From Thelephora terrestris (taxonomy: Eukaryota > Basidiomycota > Agaricomycetes > Thelephorales > Thelephoraceae): a stretch of 64,000 nucleotides of DNA. Positions 12,738 through 24,839 of the stretch are shown in pieces. Both the position numbers and the translations under genes were made by a program. Under the pieces are notes generated by a model. The model searched no databases, was not told where the DNA came from, and saw nothing but the letters and a program-made list of their open reading frames with translations. The stretch is from NCBI GenBank assembly GCA_015956445.1, contig WIUZ02000018.1, forward strand, positions 744,001-808,000, in the 5' to 3' direction. How positions within the stretch are numbered: position 1 is the stretch's first letter; the number at the start of each line of letters is the position of its first letter.

Positions 12738-15700
12738 CGTAAATGAGACCGGTTACGACGGCATATAAACACTTCCGGGTACTTCGGCCACAACCATGTA
12801 ATCTACAGTGATATGGGTATGGGGACGAAGGGCGTCGCGCAAGTCTGGTTTGTAAGTTAACGTTACATTGTAAAAGTCGGCCTCCCGATCGATAAGATCA
12901 CACGTCCCTTCACTTGTTCCTTCCCGAGGCTCCCAACCGATTTTCCTCGACCACGTTCACTCCTCTTTAACCGTCCTTTCGGTGAAGCCATCAGAAATGC
13001 TGCACATTGATTCCACTCTGCCGAAAATGCAGACCCTCGCCACTAGACTTCCGGTGCTGTCCAAATCACCCTTGGTAGCTGGGATTCCCTTGCGCCGATG
13101 GAGGTTGCCCTCTATGTGCTGCTTGACTAGTCAGCTAGTCGCGGCGGAGGCACTGCAATTGTTACCTAGCAGATTGCGACGAAATGGCTGCGGTAATCTT
13201 GACGTATACTGATTCTATCGCCTAAATTCGAAGGGCGGATGTGGGTTTCGATATCACACAGGGCGCAAGGTGGATCCCGGTCGTGGCACGGGCGCATCAT
13301 CATCTGATGTGTAATGTGTCTGACAAATAAAGTACGTGATGGTTTTTAATCTCTAGATTTGTCTAAAGCACTCCAGTAGACCAGCACCGATTTGGTTCCG
13401 CCACCAGTGGCACATTTGGTCTAGTGAACGATTTGCGTGCTTGGTCCACTTAGTAACAAGCTTGGTGACAACATCATCATCCCACTGGTGTCCTCGTCCG
13501 TCGTGTTGAAGGTAGATCCTTCCTATCGTCGAGACCGTGGCCTGACACGCAATTTTTCACTCCGGTCGTCGCAGAGTTATGAGCCTCGTTCAGAATCTTT
13601 CCGGATCAGACCCTTGCCCACCTCCTTCCGCTTTCTAGAAACTGATTGACTCGCTAAAATACCAACAATAGACGAAATACCCTCGATTGCCCTTTCGACT
13701 GGACCGAGGCTTACATCCGTGTGCCGATTGTAATGGCCCTCCGTATAATGTTGACCTGCCGCATCTCGAAGCACACTTCTAATGCATCCAACCAAAACCC
13801 TGTCTCCGGCACGTCCATTAATTCCGTTGGACGAGTCCTATATGAAGTCTTACTGGTAACGTCCACCGGATTTGATTTGCCACGGGCTAGTCAACAATAT
13901 AGACGTCGACACCAATTCGTCGGAGAGCCTCGACGTCGTTGTTAATGCTCTTTTCAAATGGGGATTCCTGTTCTCAATTGCTCTCGGCATGTGGGCACGT
14001 GGCTGTAAGCTAGTCTTTTTTTCCGACTCATCTCGCCAGATTTCGCCCCGGAAGGCAGGCTCCTTCCCAGCCGTTGGTGAACGGACGAATCTTGTGGTGT
14101 GGGGCAGGGCCTATCATCTGGCCCATCGGATAGCTAGTAAAATTTTGGTTGAACTTATATGTCTGTTCCATCCACGGGCTATGCGGGCTCAGCAGTGCCC
14201 AAATACTATCGCAAGTTGAGTCGTAGAAGATTGTGGTCTCTGCAACTGAGAACGCCCCGACGTGATTTTTCCCATCACTAGCCAATGCTGGAGGGACGAA
14301 AGCGCAATAATACGCCCGTACATGCCTCTGCTAGCTCATGGGTAGTCGATATCGAGGGATTTAAAGCGACGCAGGCTGCAGAACACGAGCCCGAAAATGA
14401 CTGAGAATGGCTAGTAAGAGAAACCACTGACCGCGCCACCGGTCCGGTCGCGTTGTCCGGCGTGGTCTTGACCTCATCATTTCCACTAATGAAGTCTAGT
14501 TTTTCGATGGTACTCGAGTGATGGGTACTTGCTCCTGGGGGTTCCGAACGCATCCGATCTCTCTCATCTCCATAGAATATACTGTACGTCGGTCTTCAAT
14601 ACAAAACGTGGACCCATTGCTTGATCCAGAAATTCCCGCATGGTTTAAGCAGGAACATAACTCCCTCACGAGTTGGGACTCTTCGGGAGTACGTGGATGA
14701 GTTCATGCTCCCTGATTCTACATGATGGCCTGGTCGGTATGTATATGATCTCGAGACCATCTCTCAGTTGGCCAACCGTCTACTTCGGAACACTCGGTGC
14801 AATCTCCGCGTTGGAAGGCCACGCCCTGTGATCCCGAATCACCTCTCCGCCAGCGATTGGGGCGATATGTACAAGAGGTCCCGAGCAATTCATCTGGGCC
14901 AGGCGGCACTACGTTACTCTACCTTGCCGGTCCTGTCCACCTCGCTTGGTTATTGTAGGTTTGGCCCGTACCTTTCGTGTGGTCCTCAATGTCCTGTTGT
15001 GACAGCCAATTACGTAACGAGAAAATGGTCCACGTTCTTGTCGGGTGACGCCGATGCTTATCTGTGGTTTTGAATACATGTGGGCGGAGCTTAGGCGGGT
15101 TCCACCAAACGTCCGCTCTGGGTTGGATTGATGGAGAGTCGGCATTAATAAAGCTCGCCCTTAGATAGGGAGGCCAGAACGCTGATAGAAGTCTCACATA
15201 GGCGGATTTCTCGAGGACAGCGAGTCAGATTTGGTTGGCGTCGACGGGGAGATGGTTGGAGGTGAAGACCTCGAGGCGGGTTTTTTCACTGGATGATGGA
15301 AAGGGGTGTGTGGCGGCATGTTGGTCATGTGAACACGAGCGCGGCCAATAGGGTCCGCGGGAGGGTGACAGGTCGGTTCGACTGATGGCCGAGAAGGTAT
15401 TCGTCTCTTGATCCGGGGCGACGTCCCCCGCTGTTCGTCGGAGATGCTCCGAGCGGCACGGCAATTAGCGAAGACAAGGCCTTGGATTCTTGATACCGTG
15501 TGGTGACTGTCACTTGCACATTAACCTAAGAGAGCAACGGGCGGAACGATCAGGACTCAGCGTATACGGAGTGTTTCAAAAAGGTCGATCATCCGCTGTG
15601 GCATATTGGATGTAAAATTAAAATGAGGAGACGAGGAAGAGGATTGTATGACCTCGATCAGATAAACAGATGGCAATTGAAGTCGATGAATGGTCGAGCA

Positions 15701-16315
15701 AGGAGGTCGGACCTGACCTTTCCCCGCACCGGATGGTGGCGGTAATGGTCTTGGTCCGGAACGAAAACCGGGACGCCCGTTACGTTTTTGCCTTTTCGAG
15801 ATCAGATAACGAATTCATACAACCAGATGTTCGGGACGATTGCGCCTTGAAAGGCGGTGGGAGTACATGCGAGCGGCAGTTGGTCGGGGAGCCAGGGCGG
15901 CTGCAGTGGGCACAGTCCGTTGGAGAGCTCCTTAGGGTGGGGATAGCAGAACGACGAATTGTGGGCTGGAAGACCGGGTGTAACCAGCGAGAGAAGCAGA
16001 GGGGGGCAATATAGAAGAATGGACTGAAGCACAATGACAACGTTCTGCCAGTGAATTGGGAGGCGCAGCGAGTTAACCTAAGCAGGTACGACGAGCCAGG
16101 TCATCAGATGCACAACAAGCGCCATCCCCAGAAATGGAGCCGTACTGGCCCGGATGGGTCAGCAGGGCGAGGGAGACGAGCGAGGTTTCTTCGAGGGTTT
16201 TTTTTTACAAGGAGAGGTGTGAGCGGTAAATGAAATGGAGGCAAAGAATCGAAAGGAAAATACCGAAGGAAGAGGAGGAGCGCATCTCCGGCCTTATCAG
16301 CCACCCCGACTCTCT
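12738..16315. other. 3.6-kb stretch, no supportable gene
   Basis: Short overlapping frames only, none with a domain or a consistent exon chain. The final part is the promoter/leader of the GATA-like gene and includes a T-rich run at about 16200-16207. Confidence 0.4.
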
Positions 16316-16393
16316 ATGTCTGGCGGCATCTCTTCTCCGCAACCCCCCCATCATCCCTCTCCCCACCAACGTCCGTCCTCATCGGCGCCGTAG
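16316..16393 (+). promoter_or_regulatory. Upstream ORF before the GATA-like gene
   Basis: A 25-codon frame opens at 16316 and stops at 16391-16393, six bases before the ATG at 16400 and in the same frame. It would have to be bypassed, or reinitiation used, for the main protein to be made. An alternative is an unrecognised intron removing the stop; I see no donor/acceptor pair of normal length that does this. Confidence 0.45.
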
Positions 16394-16399
16394 AGGTCG

Positions 16400-18988
16400 A
16401 TGTCAACAACCTCTCCGAGGCCTCCCATAACCGCGCCACACCACCCGCCTCCGCCGACGCTTCCGCCACCTCCATCAAACCAGGCAGCGATGTCAACAAT
16501 GACACTCACCTCATCCGGCTCTCTTCCTTCTTCCTCCAAGACTCCAATGACTACCTCACCTCGGAATCCCCGTCCTCCCGTTATGACTTCCGGCCCCTCC
16601 CATTCATCCTCGAACAGTCCCGCTCAGCTTGCCGCCATTCTAGCGGAAACACTCCAGGAGAATGAAATCTTGAAACGAGAGCTCGCCATCGCGAGACGGA
16701 ACGCAGAAAAATATGAAAACATGGTTGGTTTGACCCAGAACTCGCCTCAGAATTCTACCTCTCCTCCATCACCTGAGGCTTTTTCACAGTCGGCTTTGAA
16801 GCGCTTGATGGACTGCCAGAACAAACTCGAACGGATGCAAATCGAACGCGACGAGGCACAAGCAAGGATAAAGATTCTGCAAGAACTCTGGAATCAGCTT
16901 AACCACTATTTGGATCACTGCGAATTCAGGATCAAGGATGCCCGCGAAGGTTTCAACAGGAGGATGGCCGATGCTGGGGGTAAACTTGTCGAGATAAACC
17001 CCGAGCAGTTGCCTCTTCATCTTCCAGAGATCCCGTTCCCCAATGCAGGTCCTTTCCCCCCTCCCGCCTACCTCCCCCAGGAATCACTGCCTCCAAACAA
17101 TCGATCGCGCACCCATCACCATCGCCAGCCGCCACCCTTGACCAACATCGCGCACGGTAAACCTTCTTCTCTCCATCCCACCCCCACTGTGTTGGTTCCC
17201 CCATCAAGTTCCATCTCGTCGCCTATAGCGTCCTTCTCTGTCCCTTCCCAACCCAATAGCCGTGTCCGTACCCGTGCCGATAGTTTTGATGGTCCATCCC
17301 ATTCCTCGGGGGGTTTACCTCCCGCTAAGAGGTTGAGGGGTGGGGACTCCGTCTACGCTGAAAGTGGGAAATATGGCGGATCGGTACGTTTTTGTGTCCA
17401 TCTTCGATTCTCCCCTTTTCCTGATCGCACAAAAAGCCAAGTGCAGTTCACGCCCATCCGCCTACCTCACAGTCACGGCCACCTCCAACTAGTGCATCTC
17501 ACGGACCGACCCCTCCCCACCGAGAAGCCACAGGTCACAGTCGCAATCGGAGCGATGCTAGTCCCGGCAGAGGGCAATCGCCTCACAGGCCTTCGAGCCG
17601 CGCAAGCTCAACAAGCCTTGACGATATGTTGATTGAGGCAACCTCTGTTGGGCACGACGGACAGCCCCCTCCCCCTGGTCAATACAACTACCCCTTGCCT
17701 CCACCGCACCCACAAACCCATCACGCGCACCCTGGTCACCCTCCTCGATCACCTTCCCCAACTCAGTCCCCTGCGACCAGGGTCGGCATGTATCCCAATC
17801 CTGGGCAAGGAGCGGGGATGCATTCGTATCAAACCCATATCTTTGCCCCTCCGGTAACCGGTGCTCCTCCAGTAAAGAAATCCAACACCTCGACTAGTGT
17901 GGTCAGTAGTTTGAGTAGGGGCGGTAGTTTAGCTGGTGGGACTCGCTATCGTAATTAATCTTCTATATTCTTACGCTGATTCAACAATCCAGGAAACCTT
18001 TCTCATCACCAGACACATGTGTTGGGTCCAGGTGGGTATCCACCGACAAACGCTCAGGGGCAACGGATTTGCCGTCAGTGCGGACTCGTCGGTCGTTACA
18101 AAGATGGAAAATGTGTTGAGAAGTGGGGGCCGGGGCCGGAGGGACCTGGAACGGTTTGTGACAAGTCAGTGTTCATTACCCCCTTGCGCGCATTAGCGTT
18201 CAGTGCTATCTATTGAAACAACTACTGATACACGTCTTGCGGGTAACTACAGGTGTCGTAAGAAGATGAAGCGAGTAGAGCGGCGTGGGACAATCGAGAG
18301 CCAACAACAACGGGAACAGCGGGAGCAGTATCAGCAAGTCCAACAAGCGCTGGCAATCCACCGATCTCAGCAAAAAACCGCGAACCCAACGAATCCGTCA
18401 TCTGCTCATGCAGATAACGGTTTTCACGAAAGACCGCCGTCTTCAACCACTGGGTCTTCCCTTCGACGGACCGACACGGTTGTCGTTGGGCCTGGGATGA
18501 ATTATGAACATCCCTCTCGAACAACACCACCACCCTCTCGGACCGAAGATGTACGACCACACTCGATGCATCCGAGTGAGCCAGAAACCGTGCATCATAA
18601 TGGAGCGAATGGGAACGGTACACCTCGGACCACCCAGGAGCTTGTCACTGTCCCAGCACGTTCAGACTCGGATCATCGCGTGCAGAACGAGAGTCCACCC
18701 CGAACATCAGACCGAGGGAAGGCATTGGTCTCTAGTCCATCTCCTGTGGGGGTGCGGCCGCTGATTAGCACTCCGAATGGCTCCACCAAGGTCGATGACG
18801 CCCACCAGATTGACACCAGTATGGAAGAAGCGGATAACGATGCTGAAGGGGAGGAGGATGCGGAGGCGGAGCTTCTGGAGGCGGTCGACGCAGCTGAGGA
18901 GGCCCATGCGTTGAGAGAGGTGTCAAGCAGCGCAAGTCACGCAGAAGATCCTGACGACGTTGACATGAAAATTGAACAAGAGATATAG
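16400..18988 (+). CDS. GATA-like zinc finger regulator with coiled coil
   Basis: About 801 residues in four exons: 16400-17383, 17437-17950, 17993-18164 and 18253-18988. Introns of 53, 42 and 88 bp all keep the frame. Order: Pro/Ser-rich N-terminus; a coiled coil (about residues 75-200, with LAAILAETLQENEILKREL and LKRLMDCQNKLERMQIERD); a long Pro/His/Ser-rich region; a zinc finger opening CRQCGLVGRYKDGKC and closing WGPGPEGPGTVCDKC, followed by a basic arm (RKKMKRVERR); a Gln-rich stretch; and an acidic tail. The C-x2-C...W..GP.G...C-x2-C pattern is GATA-like, but the loop is 25 residues instead of the usual 17-20. Likely a nuclear DNA-binding protein; target unknown. The third intron splits the last CxxC pair. 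Confidence 0.82.
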
Positions 18989-19466
18989 ACGACATGAACT
19001 TAATGCCCTGACGTTTTTCCTTAATCTCGGGTTGTGTGTTTCAGCAGAGCCTCGTGTTTTGTAAATACTTGTACAGTGTATGTTGCCCAGCACTTCATCT
19101 ATGCCCCCCTTTGTAGTTCTATGTTCTCAACGAATGGATTAGTAGTTGTTGGGTTAGTGACACAGCCCCAACCTGTCACGAACCAGAACTTTTTGTGCTA
19201 GAAATGGGATTCGCGCGCTGCGGCGGGAATGTCCACAGGTTGTAGGGTGCCGTGACGATTTGGATATCTACACTAGGGTGAACCGATCCTTGCTCTGATG
19301 TTTGCTGGAGTTGAGGATTTTCTTGAACTAACAGCATCAACCACATGGATATTCAACCGTTGCTGAGATTTTGGTGAGTGAAGATAGGTGGATTATGTCC
19401 TTACCTTATAAAAGTCGTCTAATAGTTGATCGGAACCATGATGTTACTAACCTTCCATTTTCCTGG
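18989..19466. other. Intergenic between the GATA-like and HNH genes
   Basis: About 0.48 kb holding the 3' end of the GATA-like transcript and the promoter of the HNH gene. An ATG at 19345 followed by a good donor (GTGAGT at 19374) could be an extra 5' exon of the HNH gene, but I could not join it convincingly. Confidence 0.35.
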
Positions 19467-20856
19467 ATGACGACGATCAAGTTGCCCCCAAGCCTCCTCC
19501 CTCGCCGCCCACCCCAGTATGAGGTGTGGCGTGAAATACATCCCAGCTTTGTCAGCGCGTACGATGCGATACTCAACGCCGAACGTCATGCCAACGAACA
19601 AGCTACATTTGACCCTGAGGCAAAAGATAACCTCATATCCGCCAGAGTGGCTGGATACCTCCTTCTTGAGCTCTACAGTCGACGTACGATCCTCTCCGAT
19701 AGGCCCTCGTTGTCGTTCGTCAACTCGATTCTGTCACCTTCCCACTGTGCAGGTGGAGGCCCTGTTGACACGGTGTTTGAGGTGGGCAAATTCTACCGCA
19801 ATATCTTGCTCCGCATGTGTGCGTTCGGTTTTTTCCCCACGTGGTTCGGTATCTTGATCACATTGCAGTCCGTACGGTCAACACGAGGTACCCCAGACCG
19901 TCTTCACACCCTTCGCGCCCCTCCTTCGCTACGTTGCAGGATATGACCAGGGACTGCATGATGGCTGACGGAAACAGTTATGGGGCCTCCAGGCGCAAAG
20001 TGCGCATATCTAACATATCTCGTTGCTTTTGTGCTCATTTTTGGTCAGGCTCTTGCGCGCGACGGCTTTCGGTGCATGCTAACTGGCGTGTTCGATCTTA
20101 CAACAACTAGGCAAAGCGAAGAACTCACACAGATGCGCAACGACCTGAGCACTTCCTCCGCTATCGTTCAGACAAGTCACATCTTGAACGAGTCGACGAT
20201 GCAGGACATTGATACCCAAGAGGGGGGCGAGGAAGTCACTATGCTAAACAACGTACGTGCGGCTGATATGTCTCGAGTCTTCTGTTGCCCTCCATCACCC
20301 ACATCCATCGTCCAGACGGAGTATGCTGCCAACGCTATGAGTATCCTTAGAGACTTCGGACTTGAGAGTATCGTCACAAAACTCCTCGAAGCAAATGGTG
20401 TTCACAATCTGTGGAATCTGCTCTCGTTGACGACCGATTTCCAGCATTTCTTCAACAGGCTGGAGTTATGGTTTGAAAGTACCGGTGAGGTGTGTTATTC
20501 GTCAGTTCCCCAGTGGCACCAACCTAACGCTTGCAAAGCCCGACCGCTACAATGTCTGCGTCTCCGATATAGGTCACGAGAGATACCTTCGCTCGTTTCG
20601 GCACCTTCGCGAAGATGTCGATCGTCTGTCCGTCACGTTCTCTTCCAACGACACGAATGCGCAACTGCCTAATCCCAAGCTGCTTTCACTTCACGCAGCG
20701 TGTGCTCGAGTCCTGCACATGTCTGGCGCTGCTGAAGCGTTTGACGAGTTGGAGCGCGAAGCTGAAGGAACAACGGTCCTCGCCTTTGACGGGTCATCCG
20801 CTCGTCTGCTGGACCAACTCATGTTCCCCCTTGCAATGGTTCCTGGGATTGTCTAG
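19467..20856 (+). CDS. HNH endonuclease-family protein (agaricomycete type)
   Basis: About 392 residues in five exons: 19467-19818, 19869-19999, 20049-20252, 20316-20489 and 20539-20856. All junctions keep the frame, with introns of 49-63 bp. The N-terminal domain has VWREIHPSFVSAYDAIL and ARVAGYLLLELYS. The HNH region follows: ALARDGFRCMLTGVFD, then TSHILNEST (first His), VHNLWNLLSL (Asn) and FQHFFNRLELWF (last His). The layout matches the large family of uncharacterised HNH proteins in mushroom genomes, with the nuclease motif in the middle and a conserved C-terminus (DRYNVCV). Activity and role are unknown. A further in-frame intron at 19684-19752 (69 bp, no stop) is possible and would remove 23 residues. 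Confidence 0.82.
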
Positions 20857-21265
20857 CCCTCTTTCTCGATGTCTATGCTTTCCGCACTCTGTGTTGATAT
20901 TCACTATATTCAACCCACCCGTATGCCACCACGAAGGGTTCCGGGTCGGTTCCATCATTGTATACCTGCTCCGGGGAGCAGAGACGCACTATAATGCCCC
21001 TTGCGTATGATTTGCATGAATATGCAAACTCAAAAACTATTGCCTGCCTGGTGTTGGACCCCTGGATTAATCATGATTTATTTATGATTTTTCACAATCA
21101 ATGGGTGACTATCTGTAACACTAGGTATATACATAACTGTTTCAGAAGGGTGCCACTAGCTGAGATTTATCAGTCATTATTCTATTGCTGTCTGTAGGAT
21201 TTCATCGAATAGATTGTGTATTATGGTTGCCGAGGTCCGGACTACGTGGCAAGCCACCCTTAGCC
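20857..21265. other. Border between host genes and the transposon nest
   Basis: About 0.4 kb after the HNH stop and before the Harbinger-like frame. I see no clear terminal inverted repeat of the Harbinger element here, so its left end is undefined. Confidence 0.35.
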
Positions 21266-21729
21266 ATGGACGATGACATCCTCTTCTTCCATACCCTCCT
21301 CTTACAACAATGGCTTGAACTCAAGCATGAAACCAAAGCCCAAGATTAGATGCGACTTGCCACAGTGGTTCTGATCATCGGTTTGAACAAGGATCACACC
21401 TGGGCCATCGAAAACCAGCGCCCTTGTCAACAGTACCTGGGACGTCCAAACCTCCTCCCTAACCCACACTTTGGAACACCCTGGAAATGCCTGTACGGAC
21501 ACTATGAAGACCGCACTTTCATCACCACAATGGGGATCAACACATCCACCTTCCAGGCAATCCTCAAGGCCGGTTTTGGGAATCTCTGGTATTCACACAT
21601 GATTCCCCACACTGATACACATACAGCAGGTTACCCTCAGGCCAGGAGGAGGTTGCTAGATGCTGAGGGTGGTCTTGGCTTGGTGCTTCACTGGCTTTCA
21701 TTGACCATGTGCCAGGTCAGCCTCCAACA
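21266..21729 (+). pseudogene. PIF/Harbinger-like transposase, 5' part
   Basis: N-terminal half of a DDE transposase of the type common in basidiomycetes. The frame opens MDDDILFFHTLLLQQWLE at 21266, meets an in-frame TAG at 21347-21349 and continues open from 21350. Family landmarks follow: QYLGRPNLLPNPHFGTPWK, RTFITTMGINTSTFQAILKAGF and GLGLVLHWLSLTMCQVSLQ. The reading stops matching at 21730, exactly where element B begins; the protein resumes at 28803. The coding part is interrupted and carries at least one stop, so this copy is inactive. Confidence 0.8.
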
Positions 21730-22047
21730 TGTCAGGAACATGGTATTTTTAAACTTTTTATAACACACTCTTTCTTCGAACTCTTCTTACCATTTCTTAT
21801 GTTTGAATGCTTCACACTCCTTATCCTTCCCACCAATCATTCGAAACACACACACGCGTACTATTCCCAGCAAATCCACAACGAGCTATACAAAGTGCTA
21901 TCATCGTCCTATCAGAAATCAACTCTATCGACGGCAGGCCTAAAGGTCATCAACTGTCCATCCCAGAGATCGTAGTGCTGGCCCCTCCTCGCTAGGACCT
22001 CCCCGAACATGGCGTCACCATCTTCGGCACTCAGCTGAACGACTAGT

Positions 22048-24489
22048 TCAAGCTGATAGGAAGAGATGCCTTTGAGCGGACCGATCAGCCTCCCAGATGT
22101 CACCGAACTGCTGAACACCTGCCCACATCGCCATCACCGGGTGACTGCTCGACAGTACTATCGACATAGTCAGCGAGCGACCCTCCGTCTCCCTCATCGG
22201 ACCCCTGGGTGGGATCATGCCATGCGAGGCGAAGCTGGTGTCGGAGTTGGATCTCGGACTCGACCTGTCGGTAGGGACGGTGGACCCGATATCGGAATTC
22301 TCGCTCCTCACCTCGACCAGAGACACTGGGGGCAAGGGGTCACTTACCCAGCAATTACATTGTGATTACATTGTGATTTTTTAGACAATGTATCCAGCCT
22401 GTGGCCAGGAGGCACATGCTGAGTTCTTTTAGAAAGAACCCATCAATGTGACCACAATGTAGCCAGTGGGTCCATCTTGATCACTTTTACAAAGTACCCA
22501 TCAATTCGATCATAATGTGCCCTGTGGGTCCATGCAGGATACATTGTAAAAGTATTCATCAAAGTGGCCACTGGGCACTTTGTGAAAGAAACCAGGGTTT
22601 TCTTTCACAATATTATTTACAATTTATCCTACTTGGTGCCTGAGCCACTCATTGAGAGTTCTTTCAAAAAGTACCCTGCAATGTGACCACAATGTCCCCA
22701 GGGGGTTCTTCTCAATGTTTTCACAATGAACTCTTGATGTGGTTGGATTTCACAACAAACTCTCAAAGAAGCCATTGAGTATCTGGTTGAATACTTTGTG
22801 GACACATTGCTGGATACTTTATGAAAGAACTTTCAATGAGTGGCTCAGGTATATGCTGGACACATTGTGAGCAAAATTGTGAAAGAACCCAGGGGTTTCT
22901 TTCACAAAGTGCCCAGTGGCCACTTTGATGAATACTTTTACAATGTATCCTGCATGGACCCACAGGGCACATTGTGATCGAATTGATGGGTACTTTGTAA
23001 AAGTGATCAAGATGGACCCACTGGCTACATTGTGGTCACATTGATGGGTTCTTTCTAAAAGAACTCAGCATGTACCTCCTGGCCACAGGCTGGATACATT
23101 GTCTAAAAAATCACAATGTAATCACAATGTAATTGCTGGGTAAGTGGCCCCTTGCCCCCAGTGAGAGGTCACCATCCGACTCAACTGGTCGAGGGTAAGG
23201 ATTAGCCGATGCGGTCATACGATGAGCAGGACGGCGTCGAGAGCGTTTGCATCGTTGCCCCTTAGTCACCGGACGTACCTCGGCGACCCTCGGAGCATCT
23301 TCGGCTCGATCAACCTCCATGACCTCATCCTCAATCTTCACCAACTGATGGATTGGCTGCAAGACGCAGCGCCCACAGTTCTCCTTGTCGGAAGCGGCCA
23401 AGGTAGAAGCCGGACCTGGAGTTGGCACGGGAACCGCGTTCTCGATCGGAGGCGTCGCGTAGGACGACGGGTTAGGCAATGGAAGTACCACCTCGTCGGC
23501 ATACTCCAACTCGAACGGAACATCGGCGGTCCCCTGACCAACCAATTTGGGACCCTCTTTACAGTTGCAAGTCTTGTCCTGCAAGGACTCGACCTGCGCT
23601 GACAACACGGCCACCACGTTTTCGAGTTCTTCGGTCTAGAGGAAATCTCTCAGTCATTGCATAAACCTGCAAAGGCTGAAAGCACCTTTGCATCCCTCCT
23701 GGCCAACGCCCCCTTGATGTTGTTGTCCCGAACCTTCAACCCGGCGATCAACTCCTGATGGTTGGCGACCATTGCCTCCAACGCCTCGTTCGTTCCCTGT
23801 TGGAAGGCTGCCAAAGTCTCCTTCATCTGAAGACCTTCCGCTGACAAACGAAGGACGTCTGCCTTCGCCTCCTTCACTTCGCGCTCCAATTGTTCAACCT
23901 AGGCAGTCTGATTAGTCGAGAGTCATACTCGAATATTCAGACAGAAAACCTACCCGGCTTTCTCCTTCCCGAACGAGCGACCACAAGAGACTAGTGGAAG
24001 CGGTGGCGTGGTGGACGGCCCAAGGAACAGTTGCTCCGTGCTCCAATAGGTCCTGATTGTAGATTCCCCTCTGAAGGGTGTACCAGAGCTCCTTTTTGAT
24101 TGGATGCTCCAACTCCCCGAACCTACCCCTCATCTGGAAGGCTACCTTCTCGGCGATTATGGTACGGACCCAGAGCTCGTCGTCCCAGGTCAATCCCATC
24201 AAGTGAGGGATCGTCTCCCTGAGACGTTCGGCGTCCACTTCCGTGACGACCCCCAAGATCTAGAAGCTGTTAGTTTGACATCAACGCCAAAAGAACGTTC
24301 CTCTACCTAGAGGAAGGCGTTAGTGCGAACACACAAAGCTCTAGGTCTCCCCCATACCTGATCATCCGTGGTATAGGGAGTCCCCGCTGCACAGGTGTAG
24401 GTCTTGCGAGCGGCGGCACGACGGTCGATGCGAGAGATGGTAGAGATGCCGTTGGCAACCTTGTAGGTATGGTTGTTGGGGAAGGACAT
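22048..24489 (-). pseudogene. Coiled-coil gene of element B, split by a MITE
   Basis: A spliced - strand gene of unknown function beginning near 24489 (MSFPNNHTYKVANGIS). Recognisable parts are a globular segment (LTWDDELWVRTIIAEK, about 24260-23912), a coiled-coil segment (MEREVKEAKADVLRL, 23889-23650), a Pro/Glu-rich segment (23617-23170) and a C-terminal segment (about 22320-22048) on the far side of the MITE. The order and the first two segments parallel the gene in elements A1-A3. Because the class of the host element is unclear I do not attempt a full reconstruction. Confidence 0.55.
22321..23166. mobile_element. Foldback MITE with CACTG ends (CACTA/CMC-like)
   Basis: An 840-bp non-coding palindrome, 22324-23163. 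The ends are CACTGGGGGCAAGGGG and its inverted copy CCCCTTGCCCCCAGTG, flanked by the 3-bp duplication AGA (22321-22323 and 23164-23166). The arms pair almost perfectly for about 340 bp around a loop of about 150 bp. CACT(A/G) ends with 3-bp duplications are characteristic of CACTA/EnSpm elements, so this is probably a non-autonomous foldback of that superfamily. It is inserted in the coiled-coil gene of element B. Confidence 0.85.
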
Positions 24490-24839
24490 GTTTTGGTAAG
24501 ATGATGGGGAAGTTGCTGGTGTTGCTGATCAAGGATGGCTCCAAGAAGACGTCCTTCTTATAGCCTAGATCAGTGATCCTTCACGTGACCTACCTCGACG
24601 AACCTCATTGGTCCGGGTCACATCAACTTCCGCCCCTGTACCATCATCGTCGGCTTACTACATCAAGCTGACACCTCGGCCCGCAGGACGGCCTTGGAAG
24701 AACTTCGTTCCGGAACGCCTAAAACGCGTGCACACTAAAAATAGGTCTCAAGACCCTGATGACCCCTTTATGACATCACGAACCCCTTTTTACGACCCCT
24801 CATGACTTTACGATTACGATCAACCCTGGACCCTGATCA

